Origin: Tritrichomonas musculus
Lineage: Eukaryota; Parabasalia; Tritrichomonadida; Tritrichomonadidae
DNA: 64,000 nt
Reading direction: 5' to 3'
NCBI GenBank assembly: GCA_039105265.1
Contig: JAPFFF010000044.1
Span: 434,001-498,000, forward strand
In this document: piece by piece, positions 55,960-64,000 of the stretch
Position numbering within the stretch: the first letter of the stretch is position 1
How the letters are laid out: every line of letters begins with the position of its first letter
The notes under the pieces: model-generated
The model's database searches: none
Told to the model about the DNA's origin: nothing
What the model saw: the letters and a program-made list of their open reading frames with translations, nothing else
Program-made: the position numbers and the translations under genes

Positions 55960-56565
55960 ATGACAGAACAACAAGTTATAGATTTTGTTACAATAAATGA
56001 GTATCCGGACTATGAAATACTAAACCAGTATCCATTCACTATTCGAAGAAAGGATAATAAATATGTTGTAAAAGAGACAATTAATAAAAGTAATGGTTAC
56101 CCAAGTGTAAATCTTAATGGAAACAAAATAGATAAGCATAGGATTATAGCCAAACAGTTCATATCAAATGACGACCCAGAACATAAAACACAAGTGGATC
56201 ATATATCAAAAGACAGAACGGATTATCATTTATCGAATCTTCGTTGGGTTTCAGCAAGTGAAAATAACAGAAATGCTTCATCAAGAAATGGTGTTAAATA
56301 CGAGTTTGTTGACGATATACCAGATGATGCTATAGTTATCACGCATTATGACATGAAAAAGGAAAGAAGAGTATTTGCTGAAAAAGAATATTATTACTAT
56401 TATGATGAAGATATATTCTACCAAAGAATAACTGATGATGTTTATAGAATTATGCACATTAATACAGCTAAAAGTGGTAGAAAATTCATTGCGACAAGAG
56501 ATATAAATAATAAGCAAACCACATTCTATATCCATACTTTCAAACAACAATACGGATTAGACTAA
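55960..56565 (+). CDS. HNH endonuclease with NUMOD4-like module
   Basis: A 201-residue protein. The N-terminal NUMOD4-like module (DYEILNQYPFTIRRKDNKY) is followed by GYPSVNLNGNKIDKHRIIAKQF and then VDHISKDRTDYHLSNLRWVS, the His-Asn-His core of homing-type HNH nucleases (HNH_3 class). Residues 115-201 form a beta-rich tail, perhaps a further DNA-contact region. Such genes often spread on their own in viral genomes; the relative of its N-terminal module at 34545-34766 suggests it once served both elements. It follows the MCP gene by 71 bp with TTTTTATTATCAC upstream. Confidence 0.7.
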   Translation: MTEQQVIDFVTINEYPDYEILNQYPFTIRRKDNKYVVKETINKSNGYPSVNLNGNKIDKHRIIAKQFISNDDPEHKTQVDHISKDRTDYHLSNLRWVSASENNRNASSRNGVKYEFVDDIPDDAIVITHYDMKKERRVFAEKEYYYYYDEDIFYQRITDDVYRIMHINTAKSGRKFIATRDINNKQTTFYIHTFKQQYGLD

Positions 56566-56601
56566 AAAAATTTTATTTATATTTTTTTATTTCCATACAA
56601 A

Positions 56602-57051
56602 ATGGAGCAACAATTCAAGGTATATGATTACATCAATAATGTTATTTCCCTCGCTGATAACCCAGAAGATTTTAAGGAAAGTAATTTCGCTATCCTTTGC
56701 GATAGATATCCAATTCAACTTTCAAAAAATAAATATTTAGCAAAAGTCATCTACATATCAATTAAGGCGGACAAGAATGTATGGAGGATATATCCGGACA
56801 AAATTAAGGAATATGATATAGAACACATAGTATTAAATACTAACTCAAGAAGGAAAATTAATTATAAAATGAATGAATTTTTTGTTAATGGTTCAAATAA
56901 GGAACAAAATTATGAGGAATACAGTTATTACAATTATTCAATAGAATTAGCATCCAAAAAGACTAAAACAATGATAGAGGAATTACGTAAGAAATATGAA
57001 TTAAATACACCTGAACTATTTATAGGTGAACATCAAGAGCTAGTTCTGTAA
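56602..57051 (+). CDS. Conserved element protein (149 aa)
   Basis: Third member of the family at 4604-5080 and 48013-48477: VYDYINNVISLAD, FAILCDRYPI, LNTNSRRKIN, EFFVNG, YYNYSI, TPELFIGEHQELVL. Here it lies after the HNH gene and away from the ATPase, so the ATPase pairing is not universal. Conserved in every lineage present, so likely a core function, unknown. The start follows TATATTTTTTTATTTCC. Confidence 0.6.
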   Translation: MEQQFKVYDYINNVISLADNPEDFKESNFAILCDRYPIQLSKNKYLAKVIYISIKADKNVWRIYPDKIKEYDIEHIVLNTNSRRKINYKMNEFFVNGSNKEQNYEEYSYYNYSIELASKKTKTMIEELRKKYELNTPELFIGEHQELVL

Positions 57052-57089
57052 GTCGGAATCTCGACTGACCAATTTTTTTTGAAAAAGAA

Positions 57090-57518
57090 ATGAATAAGTA
57101 CGGAAAACCCAATTCAACAACAGTTGGAGCAGAGGGGACAATGTTTAATGAAGGAACTAAGACTGAGAAGACAATAGAGTTTAATCACTTTGGCATATTT
57201 TCTAATGACAATACTTACGCAGTTACGTTTAACCCAAGAATTAATAGACCACCAACAAAGTATATGGAAAACAAACCAGTCAAACCACCAAAGAGTAATC
57301 AACATAAAACAAGACCATTACACGAACCACCTGTTAGCATTACAGATGGAGGGTATTATTTAAAGAAAGATAAAGCACCTAAAGCTCCTATTCTTCCTCC
57401 ATACTTAAAGAAACCAGAGAAATTAGGAGAAATACAAGGTAGAGCGGATGAAAGAAATAAAGGAAGGATTGGATACTTTAAACCAATTAATGTTAAGCAA
57501 GCTAATATTCATTACTGA
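57090..57518 (+). CDS. Hypothetical 142-aa basic Pro-rich protein
   Basis: A 142-residue basic protein, rich in Lys, Pro and Asn and probably extended (PRINRPPTKYMENKPVKPPK; KAPKAPILPPYLKKPEK). I recognise no domain. It occupies the accessory region between two conserved genes, with AATTTTTTTTGAAAAAGAA just before ATG. A structural or nucleic-acid-coating role would fit but is unsupported. Confidence 0.5.
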   Translation: MNKYGKPNSTTVGAEGTMFNEGTKTEKTIEFNHFGIFSNDNTYAVTFNPRINRPPTKYMENKPVKPPKSNQHKTRPLHEPPVSITDGGYYLKKDKAPKAPILPPYLKKPEKLGEIQGRADERNKGRIGYFKPINVKQANIHY

Positions 57519-57546
57519 TTGATTATCAACTTTTTTTCGAAAGGAA

Positions 57547-58074
57547 ATGATAAAGAAGAGAACTCAAGCGAATGGTGTGCAGGCGAACGTTTCATTAGAA
57601 CCTCAAGCAGCAGCACAGTCAACAAGCAATATAAATAATAATATTATTATAAACAAAAGGGATGATGGAAAAGAAGAAATTGTTATCACTCGTAATGTTG
57701 AATTAGAAGAGAATCAAGAAGAAGAAGCAAAGGATGTTAAGTACGTGATACTTGAAACGTATGCAAAAATATTGTTAGACCAGGACAAAGCATTATTATC
57801 CAACTTAATATCAAAGAATTGTATAATTGTCCCTGTTACTGCCTTATCTAATATAATTAAAACAATTATTAAGGCGGAGGTGGTAGAAATAAGTCTTGAT
57901 GAGGATGTAGGCTGTTGTGCAGGGAAAGCTAATCCAATACGTAAGATAGATTCCATTAAGATAGTAAATGATAATGGAGAAGTATGTACTGATTTCAAAC
58001 AAGTATATAACAAAGAATATAATGAACTAGTTAACAAATATCATCTGTGTCTTAAGTATGCAGTTAATATGTAA
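57547..58074 (+). CDS. Conserved element protein with Cys-pair C-terminal domain (175 aa)
   Basis: Relative of 2818-3438 and 34783-35436. The N-terminal half is Asn/Gln/Glu-rich and less conserved; the domain from residue ~55 holds LLSNLISKNCIIV, a SLDEDVGCCAGK motif where the others have CxGC, and the IDSIKIVNDNGE strand pair. Its presence in all elements again marks it as a core gene. The start follows ACTTTTTTTCGAAAGGAA. Confidence 0.6.
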   Translation: MIKKRTQANGVQANVSLEPQAAAQSTSNINNNIIINKRDDGKEEIVITRNVELEENQEEEAKDVKYVILETYAKILLDQDKALLSNLISKNCIIVPVTALSNIIKTIIKAEVVEISLDEDVGCCAGKANPIRKIDSIKIVNDNGEVCTDFKQVYNKEYNELVNKYHLCLKYAVNM

Positions 58075-58103
58075 TTATTATTTGTTTTTTTATTTTTATC
58101 AAA

Positions 58104-58385
58104 ATGACGAGTAAAATAGACCTAAACCAATTCAAGAAAACAGAAGTAATAAAGAAATTGTCCAAATCGAAGTCAAGTGAGAATCTGACGTCAATGGATA
58201 CTCCGAAAAGAGGCAGGAAGAGTAAATATAATACCCCTGAAGAAAGACTTGAAGCCAGACGACAACAACAAAAAGAATATAGACAAAGAAAGAAGCAAGA
58301 GTTAGAGGAATTGAAGAAAATTGCTCAATTCGCTGCGAGCACTCGCGAAGCTCAAATGGTTACTGCTGAGAAGAAAGAAGCATGA
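58104..58385 (+). CDS. Small basic protein with AT-hook-like motif and basic helix
   Basis: A 93-residue protein. TPKRGRKSKYNTPEER has an AT-hook-like RGRK core, followed by a long basic-acidic helix (ARRQQQKEYRQRKKQELEEL) like those in transposon- and virus-encoded DNA-binding proteins with bZIP-like helices. Probable minor-groove DNA-binding protein, acting on element DNA. It ends at the first of the GGTGA repeats. Confidence 0.55.
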   Translation: MTSKIDLNQFKKTEVIKKLSKSKSSENLTSMDTPKRGRKSKYNTPEERLEARRQQQKEYRQRKKQELEELKKIAQFAASTREAQMVTAEKKEA

Positions 58386-58390
58386 AAACA

Positions 58391-58556
58391 AAAAATCTTC
58401 ATCTTATTTTTGGTTTGGGTGAACAGGTGAACTGTCACCACATTTTTGTCACCTTCAGAGTCATCTGATAAACAAAAATATAAGATGATTTTTTAGTATT
58501 TTTGATCATTAGGTGAAGAGGTGAATTGTCACCACATTTTTGTCACCTTCACACTC
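58391..58556. repeat. GGTGA repeat cluster, left
   Basis: Two direct copies (58419-58456 and 58511-58551) of GGTGAA.AGGTGAA(T/C)TG joined to TCACCACATTTTTGTCACC, preceded by AAAATCTTCATCTTATTTTT in one and its inverse (AAAATATAAGATGATTTTTT) in the other. An inverted third copy lies at 59643-59718. The cluster reaches the 3' end of the 350-aa gene. Confidence 0.7.
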
Positions 58557-59601
58557 TATTCACATATTGTGTCCTATGAACGTTTGTTATCTTCCATTTG
58601 CCTGTCTGTTCGAGTCTATCTGTTAATTCAGCAAAGGTTAATTTTTGTCCAAACTCTTTGGCATATCTCTGCTGAACATCCTTTAACAATAATCTATCAA
58701 TGCTTGGATAATTGTTCTGCATAAACTTGGCTAAATCGTAATCAGACTCATCAAACTGCCTATCGATTTCTTCCTGTTCAGCTCTCATACGTTGAACTTC
58801 ACGCAAAGTATATTCATATAATCTCTGTTTGGCCTCACACTTGCTGCAACGTTTATTGGAACTTGAATTGATATTAAATATTTTAGTATTAATCCTCGTA
58901 ATACAGCATCTAAGCTTCAATAAGGTATTGTAATCAATATGAAATTCATTAACCTTACTTCTTAAGCTCTCATGATTATTATTGTTTTCCATATCATACC
59001 AGTAATAACAGAATACATCATATATACAGTTAGCGTATCTTTCAATAAACTCTTTATATTTCTCAAAGTCTTCACTCTCCAAAAGTTCACTTGTACTCAT
59101 CACTACTTTATCGCACTTCTCATTCATAGCATTGTGGTCACAATAATAACCAACAAACTGTACATTCATTTTACGTAGAAACTTCTTAAGTTCTGCACTA
59201 TCTGTCTTTAATACTTCTATTTCATTAAATATTGGTTCAAATGGTTTTGTCTGTGATATTGGCATTATCTTTGGAAGACTTGAAATCATAGTGAAAACGT
59301 CTTTGATATATTTATTGTTGTGCTCAAACTTAACATCATAGGCATCAGGATTATAGTTATTGGTTAGCAAATCCCTCATAATCATTCTCTTTGTGTTTAA
59401 TTCCTTCTCACAACTAACTTCCACAAGAGGCTTAATAGGGTTTCCATGAATATCATAATACTTATCAACTTTCCCATTTACATCAGATATTGGTTTAGGT
59501 ATTAGGTCAACAAGATATTCATTAACATTGAAGTCTCTCGCGTTCTCCGAGTGTCGAACGAGGCAGGAGGGTTCAGCTTGTGTATTTGTTTGCGCTATCA
59601 T
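58549..59601 (-). CDS. Hypothetical 350-aa protein flanked by inverted repeats
   Basis: A 350-residue protein of unknown function. The N-terminal 40 residues are variable; a middle domain has Cys residues at several places (VGYYCDHNAMNEKCDK; KLRCCITRIN) and a CSKCEAKQRLYEY pair before a helix; the last 60 residues (YPSIDRLLLKDVQQRYAKEF, then KLTFAELTDRLEQTG) look like a small helical, winged-helix-type domain as found next to viral helicase-primases. That similarity is by feel and not proven. The gene lies between two copies of the GGTGA repeat in opposite orientation. Start preceded by AATTTTTATC. Confidence 0.5.
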   Translation of the reverse strand: MIAQTNTQAEPSCLVRHSENARDFNVNEYLVDLIPKPISDVNGKVDKYYDIHGNPIKPLVEVSCEKELNTKRMIMRDLLTNNYNPDAYDVKFEHNNKYIKDVFTMISSLPKIMPISQTKPFEPIFNEIEVLKTDSAELKKFLRKMNVQFVGYYCDHNAMNEKCDKVVMSTSELLESEDFEKYKEFIERYANCIYDVFCYYWYDMENNNNHESLRSKVNEFHIDYNTLLKLRCCITRINTKIFNINSSSNKRCSKCEAKQRLYEYTLREVQRMRAEQEEIDRQFDESDYDLAKFMQNNYPSIDRLLLKDVQQRYAKEFGQKLTFAELTDRLEQTGKWKITNVHRTQYVNRV

Positions 59602-59642
59602 TAGGTTTATGTAAATGGAAGATAAAAATTAACTAAAAAAAT

Positions 59643-59718
59643 AAAGGTGACAAAAAATAGGTGACAATTCACCTCTTCACCTTTTGATCATGAAAACCAA
59701 AAATAAGATGAAGATTTT
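59643..59718. repeat. GGTGA repeat, right (inverted) copy
   Basis: Reverse complement of the left cluster: AAGGTGACAAAAAATAGGTG, then ACAATTCACCTCTTCACC and AAAAATAAGATGAAGATTTT. It lies between the start of the 350-aa gene and the 3' end of PolB. Internally it is rich in GGTGA/TCACC palindromes. Confidence 0.7.
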
Positions 59719-62700
59719 TAGAATTTGATTCTTCGTTCAAACACAGGAAGATTTACTTGTTGATAAGAACTACTCTTTCTGAAGCAGTTAGCACCATCAA
59801 GGAGGTTAAATGTAATTTCCTCTCCATCATAAAGTTTCTCATATAGTTGCTCAATTGTTATACCCATTCTTTTTGCTTTGTTCAGGATAACTTGTTTTGG
59901 TATTCCTTTTAATCTAATGTGATAGCCTTCATTACCTTTTTCATCAACTAGGATATCTAAGTAACTTTTCTTTCCTAATGCTATTAATTTCCTTGAATGA
60001 ACACTACCGACAGCACCATTAAACGAATCAAAGTCACAATGAAACTGTGTCATCTTCTTACCAATCAACTCCTTCCCATATTTTTTCTTGAACACCTCAG
60101 CTATCCTTGGTACATCTATTTCTCTAACGTGTACGCTATCTGTATCTGTATAGTAGATGTCTATTCCATTTTGCTCAGCTGTACTCATTACCCTATTCAT
60201 TAAATGTTTGCTCCATGACAAGACACTAGCACCAAAATGAGGTAAATTAAAATGACTGTTTATTGGTTTAACCTTCTTAACATATACATTATCAATTGAC
60301 TTGTTCTCTATCACCTCTGTTATGTAATTATAGTTCTTCCATATATATTTAATGGCTTTATCTTTTGGTATGCATTTAGTTTCAGTTGTTGTTGCCTTTA
60401 GGATAGATTTTCCGTAAATGGAATTAAGAAGTAGTTTAATGGTTTGTTGCAATGGATTGTTAGCATCTTGGTATCTCCTTCTTAGATTGAACAATTTCTC
60501 TATAAATACATTAATCTTGTTGTTGAATCCTTTGTCAAAGTAATATCCTCTAATAAACTCATAATCGAAATCATAAAACTCCATCAAGTCCATAAAAGCT
60601 CTCTTGTCTATGTAATAATTGTTGATGGGGTTGTTGTTAAATATTTTTGACCCTTGATCATTCCTACTAAATATTTGACCAAATTTATATGGTTTGTCAG
60701 CCTTGCACTTGATCTTCTTGATATTGATTTCAATGAAGAACTGATCAAAATCTAATAATTCTTTCGTAAACATATCCGATGGGCCCGCACGATTAGTACC
60801 TGAGGCCTCCAGGCGAATTACTTCTGGCACTCCTTTAGGTACACCAGACATAATACTCATTGCACTAGGATATAAACTGACTGCATCAAAATCTTGTATC
60901 CTTTCCTCTATATATTGCTTTTCATTATTAGCTGTCATTGTTCTACCTCCACTAACGCATCTCTGAATGAAGTTTTGTGGTTTACCACTAAGTTGATAAC
61001 ACCCATCAAAGCAACCAAATTTATATGCATAATAGTAGCCAATAGAGCTAATGGATATAAAGTTATGGACATCAAGCATCTTTGTCTTCGTCTGCTTAAA
61101 TACTTCTACCAGATCTCTATTAAATTTCTCTACTCCCTTCATCAATACTATGCAATCCAGTTTGCAATAATAGATAGCATACTTCATAATATCAATAGCT
61201 CCTCCAACATATGCACCACAAGCTTTTGCATTATCTATTAATTGCTTCCAGTCTTGTTTTATCTGTGTCAATGGTTTCTTGTCTTGGTTCTCTAAGTAAT
61301 ACTGTAGTTGAAATTCAAGCGCAGAGACAGTTTTCCTATTTATGTTCCTTTCAGTATATATTTTATATGCCATTACCTCTTTATGAACTGGTAACTGAAA
61401 CATCTTACCAAATGAAGCTAATGCAGCAGGGATGATAGAGTAGCTATTGCGGAAAGTTAATCTCTTGTTAGGTTTATACTTTGTCATGACTATTTGCAGA
61501 ATCGTTCCACTTCTCTCTGTTATTTGTACATCCCATCCAGGAGTATTTATAAAGAAACAAGCATCATATTTAAGGTTATGGAAGTAAATGAGAGAATTGT
61601 TCTCCAATGACTTTAGTAATCTGTCAGCAATATTCTCCCCATCAAATATCATTTTATGAATTAACTCTTTGGTCCTGTACACAGTAATATTTAGATAAGG
61701 CATATGGGGTGATACAGTGGTATTAGTTTCAAAATCAGAATAATAAATCCTACTCCACTCTCTCTCCTTTTTCGTCTCTGATGAATCTATTAGTTTACAG
61801 CACAATTCAGGATCATATTCAAGGTCCGTATAATCCGCTAAGTGAGAGTTGTATTCATTCGTTGCTAAGATATTCATTTCACAGTTCTTTATCTCCCTGA
61901 ACTTTCCTTCTTTAAATAGCTTGCGAAATATTGCCATAGGTTTAACACCATTTAGGGGTTTATATATCATGTAATGGTTCTTGTACAGTAATAAGTCAAC
62001 AATTCGGTCAAACTCTTTGGCCCATGGTCTCTTTCTTGTATCTATTTTTATTTGTAGTTGGCTTCTTTCATCATATTTCTCATCAATCCTTCTTACAACA
62101 AAATGGCATTTAAACTGCTTGGCTATATCGTATATCAAGTTATTGGGGATTAACCTAGTCTTGACCATAAAGCGTAAATAATTAATTTCCTCATCAGTGA
62201 ATACTCCAGACTGAATGCAAGCATATACCAAACAATTGTCTTTATAGTTCTTCTTATCAACTGTCTTGAATATTTGGTACTGTGATAAGTCTAAATCAGA
62301 AAGATTAATATAAGGGAAGAATCCACCTTCTGGATTATCGCGATAATCTTCGTCGACTTCAACTTCTTCTTCATACAACTTACCTTTATTATCTTCTTTA
62401 TTAATAGTGAATGATGTTTGCTTGCCTCTCTTTCTATTTTTAATGAAGAGCAACTGGTATTTTGCAGGGATGAATACATTGCCAACCCAAGGATTATTGT
62501 CTGAACAGTCATCATTCAAGTCTATTGTCCCTGATATATGTCCTATTGTTGAATCTAATCTTCGTGCCTTGGAAAGTGTAAACCATTTGTATTCCTCACC
62601 ACCTAATGATTCGCTTTTTACTACTATATTCTTCTTGTTCTCTTTGTGTAATTGTCTTAATGTTTCAGTGAAAGCAAGTCTCTTATCTTCATCATCACCT

Positions 62701-62870
62701 ATATCTATGTCAAATGATATTTCTTTCTTAGCCTTGGTCATGAATTCTTTCAAATATTTCTTGAACTTTCGTTTGTCTCTTACGTCTTTCACCCTTTGCT
62801 TATACTCTTTTCTTGCTTCCGTTCTTGCAGTCGAATAGAGGTCAACTGATATATCAAAGAGGTATGTCAT
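59718..62870 (-). CDS. Short-type family B DNA polymerase with OTU-like domain
   Basis: A 1050-residue PolB of Maverick/Polinton type. Order: N-terminal charged region; a domain with DIDIGDDEDKRLAFTETL; OTU-like domain (KDNCLVYACIQSG, Cys213; LYKNHYMI, His299); exonuclease SDFETN (Asp379), HNLKYDACFF and YYCKLDC; palm with DAVSLYPS (Asp662), LLLNSIYGKS (Asn816) and YTDTDSVH (Asp909, Asp911). No HNH-like or primase-like insertion. It is nearly collinear with the copy at 20519-24049. Expected to replicate the element by protein priming, as in its family; the terminal protein is not identified. Start follows ATATTTTTTTATTTC. Confidence 0.85.
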   Translation of the reverse strand: MTYLFDISVDLYSTARTEARKEYKQRVKDVRDKRKFKKYLKEFMTKAKKEISFDIDIGDDEDKRLAFTETLRQLHKENKKNIVVKSESLGGEEYKWFTLSKARRLDSTIGHISGTIDLNDDCSDNNPWVGNVFIPAKYQLLFIKNRKRGKQTSFTINKEDNKGKLYEEEVEVDEDYRDNPEGGFFPYINLSDLDLSQYQIFKTVDKKNYKDNCLVYACIQSGVFTDEEINYLRFMVKTRLIPNNLIYDIAKQFKCHFVVRRIDEKYDERSQLQIKIDTRKRPWAKEFDRIVDLLLYKNHYMIYKPLNGVKPMAIFRKLFKEGKFREIKNCEMNILATNEYNSHLADYTDLEYDPELCCKLIDSSETKKEREWSRIYYSDFETNTTVSPHMPYLNITVYRTKELIHKMIFDGENIADRLLKSLENNSLIYFHNLKYDACFFINTPGWDVQITERSGTILQIVMTKYKPNKRLTFRNSYSIIPAALASFGKMFQLPVHKEVMAYKIYTERNINRKTVSALEFQLQYYLENQDKKPLTQIKQDWKQLIDNAKACGAYVGGAIDIMKYAIYYCKLDCIVLMKGVEKFNRDLVEVFKQTKTKMLDVHNFISISSIGYYYAYKFGCFDGCYQLSGKPQNFIQRCVSGGRTMTANNEKQYIEERIQDFDAVSLYPSAMSIMSGVPKGVPEVIRLEASGTNRAGPSDMFTKELLDFDQFFIEINIKKIKCKADKPYKFGQIFSRNDQGSKIFNNNPINNYYIDKRAFMDLMEFYDFDYEFIRGYYFDKGFNNKINVFIEKLFNLRRRYQDANNPLQQTIKLLLNSIYGKSILKATTTETKCIPKDKAIKYIWKNYNYITEVIENKSIDNVYVKKVKPINSHFNLPHFGASVLSWSKHLMNRVMSTAEQNGIDIYYTDTDSVHVREIDVPRIAEVFKKKYGKELIGKKMTQFHCDFDSFNGAVGSVHSRKLIALGKKSYLDILVDEKGNEGYHIRLKGIPKQVILNKAKRMGITIEQLYEKLYDGEEITFNLLDGANCFRKSSSYQQVNLPVFERRIKF

Positions 62871-62925
62871 TTAAGTGTAAATAAGAAATAAAAAAATATC
62901 ACGCTAAATATTTATTAACCCTAAA

Positions 62926-63249
62926 ATGGTAGAATACATATATTTGATTCGTGAAAGGGAATTTTCTTATTCTAATCAACCTGTATACAAAATTGGTAGA
63001 ACAAATAAGATTGCAACAAGAATGGGACAATATCCAAAAGACAGCGAAGTATATATAATTGAAGCAGTAAGTGATTCAGTAAAAGTGGAAAAAGAATTAA
63101 TAACAATATTTGAAGAAAATTATAAGAGAGCAACAACAAGAGATGGAACCGCATTTATAGGTAATGAGTACTTTGTTGGGAATGTGAATGAAATGATATA
63201 TATTATTAGGACTTATATCCAATATCATTGTCCCAGAGCTATCATTTAG
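62926..63249 (+). CDS. GIY-YIG-like (T5orf172-type) nuclease-fold protein
   Basis: A 107-residue single-domain protein: VEYIYLIRE, VYKIGRTNKIATRMGQYP, an AVSDSVKVEKELITIFEENY helix and GNEYFVGNVNEM. This is the 'YIYL...YKIGRT...R...YP...E..L...F...G.E.F' plan of T5orf172/MUG113-type GIY-YIG proteins common in large DNA viruses. Possible role in DNA processing or as a selfish nuclease. Divergent from PolB, with ATATTTATTAACCC before ATG, and overlapping the convergent minor capsid candidate by 8 bp. Confidence 0.65.
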   Translation: MVEYIYLIREREFSYSNQPVYKIGRTNKIATRMGQYPKDSEVYIIEAVSDSVKVEKELITIFEENYKRATTRDGTAFIGNEYFVGNVNEMIYIIRTYIQYHCPRAII

Positions 63250-63973
63250 TAAGGATGTCATATATATCAGCCTCTTGGCTTGGTTTTATTTTTAAGGTAA
63301 TGAAGAGAGGAGATTTTAATATTACTGGTTGAAACATGAAATCAACTAATCTCATTTCCAAATATTTTAATGAATCCGTATTAACTTTTATTTTTATTGG
63401 CTTAGTCATGTCATAGTTAACTATCATTGCCTCTTGATCCATTATCATTGTGTCAATGTTTGCAAGGATGCTTGGGGTATATTCTTGGTCTCCAATTGAT
63501 GAATGAGTTGCTACCCCCTGTAATGAAACTAAATACAACTTATTGGCAAAATCAAGTATAGGTAGATCAGGTACATTTTTTTCTTCATTAGCTTTTACAT
63601 CAAATTCCTTGCAGTTGAACAAACCAGTAATCAATTTTGCTCTATGACTTCCTTCCTTGAATGTAATATTTTCAGTAGGTGTTAATGATATGGTTCTGTT
63701 ATTGATATTCTTGAAGGTGATAGTAGTCTGACGAGAATTTAGAAATTTGACTAGATATCCAAATGAATAGGTATACATCTCCTCGAAATCAATTCGTACC
63801 TCATCATTAGCTGTTTCAAATATTAAATAATCTTCCGCAGTTGTCATCAATATGTTGGCTTTGGTATTAATAGATGAAACATAGTACTTCACGTATGGAC
63901 ATTTCCATGGGATATCAATATTAAGTCTTACCGTATTGTAATTACCTGGTTGACTCTGAACACTATACAACAT
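63242..63973 (-). CDS. Minor capsid (penton-like) protein candidate
   Basis: A 243-residue, beta-strand-rich protein without charged helices. Segments such as NTVRLNIDIPWKCPYVKYYV, FANKLYLVSLQGVATHSS and SLKYLEMRLVDFMFQPVI read like the strands of a single jelly roll, the fold of the Polinton penton protein, and the element otherwise lacks an obvious penton. The alternative is the 436-aa protein at 49860-51170. A new frame opens on the plus strand at 63992 (ATGTCTTTG), at the window's edge. Placement by strand pattern only. Confidence 0.5.
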   Translation of the reverse strand: MLYSVQSQPGNYNTVRLNIDIPWKCPYVKYYVSSINTKANILMTTAEDYLIFETANDEVRIDFEEMYTYSFGYLVKFLNSRQTTITFKNINNRTISLTPTENITFKEGSHRAKLITGLFNCKEFDVKANEEKNVPDLPILDFANKLYLVSLQGVATHSSIGDQEYTPSILANIDTMIMDQEAMIVNYDMTKPIKIKVNTDSLKYLEMRLVDFMFQPVILKSPLFITLKIKPSQEADIYDILTK

Positions 63974-64000
63974 AATTTAATTTCTGATAAAATGTCTTTG

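Larger units (their letters stand above)
49700..64000. mobile_element. Compact Maverick/Polinton-like element, third lineage
   Basis: A run of tightly packed genes: a putative structural protein, integrase, ATPase, pVI-like protein, Pro-rich protein, MCP, HNH nuclease, conserved accessory genes, PolB, GIY-YIG-type protein and a minor capsid candidate. All core genes look whole. No fibre-like gene is present, unlike the two large-PolB elements. The right end is outside the window or unrecognised, as no terminal inverted repeat was found. Confidence 0.75.

Noticed and set aside
1-64000. Bacteriophage or bacterial origin suggested by tail-fibre-like genes
   Set aside because: No ribosome binding sites, no tail, portal or terminase genes; PolB, rve integrase and double-jelly-roll MCP point to Polintons, and upstream motifs are eukaryotic-like T tracts.
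1-64000. Ciliate Tlr-type element with reassigned stop codons
   Set aside because: Long genes end at TAA, TAG and TGA alike, and no conserved domain is read through TAA or TAG, so the standard code fits.

Overview
The window is made almost wholly of Maverick/Polinton-like virus-like elements. It carries protein-primed-type family B DNA polymerases (PolB), retroviral-type integrases (rve), FtsK/HerA-like packaging ATPases, double-jelly-roll major capsid proteins (MCP) and small capsid-associated proteins. Genes are intron-free, use the standard code, are AT-rich and densely packed on both strands. This fits a trichomonad genome, with Trichomonas vaginalis (where Mavericks are extremely abundant) as best guess. 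That host call is inference, and no clear host gene was seen.

Layout. (1) 1-~20.5 kb: element with a large (1853 aa) PolB, MCP, ATPase, small capsid-associated proteins, a one-helix membrane protein, a KilA-N protein and two fibre-like genes that share a duplicated noncoding leader; no integrase lies inside the window. (2) 20.5-24.05 kb: a broken short-type PolB copy with no other genes of its kind. (3) ~24.1-46.7 kb: second large-PolB element whose 1982-aa PolB carries an archaeo-eukaryotic primase (AEP)-like domain at its C-terminus; also a 621-aa integrase, two fibre-like genes, a Gln/Tyr/Pro-repeat protein, ATPase and an MCP fragment. (4) 46.7-49.8 kb: satellites and remnants of another element. 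(5) 49.8-64 kb: a compact third-lineage element (integrase, ATPase, MCP, HNH and GIY-YIG-type nucleases, short PolB) that looks whole within the window and runs to the right edge.

Working model. PolB with its fused OTU-like, HNH-like and (once) primase-like modules would replicate the element, integrase would insert it, the ATPase would load DNA into a capsid of MCP plus small proteins, and the fibre-like proteins would be displayed outside. The least expected signals are the PolB-primase fusion, phage-tail-fibre-like modular proteins exchanged between elements, three tRNA-like Pol III-type units each followed by a noncoding block, and a 67-bp triple repeat with nested inverted arms. T-tract motifs precede nearly every start codon; I used them to move several starts inward from the longest open frame.
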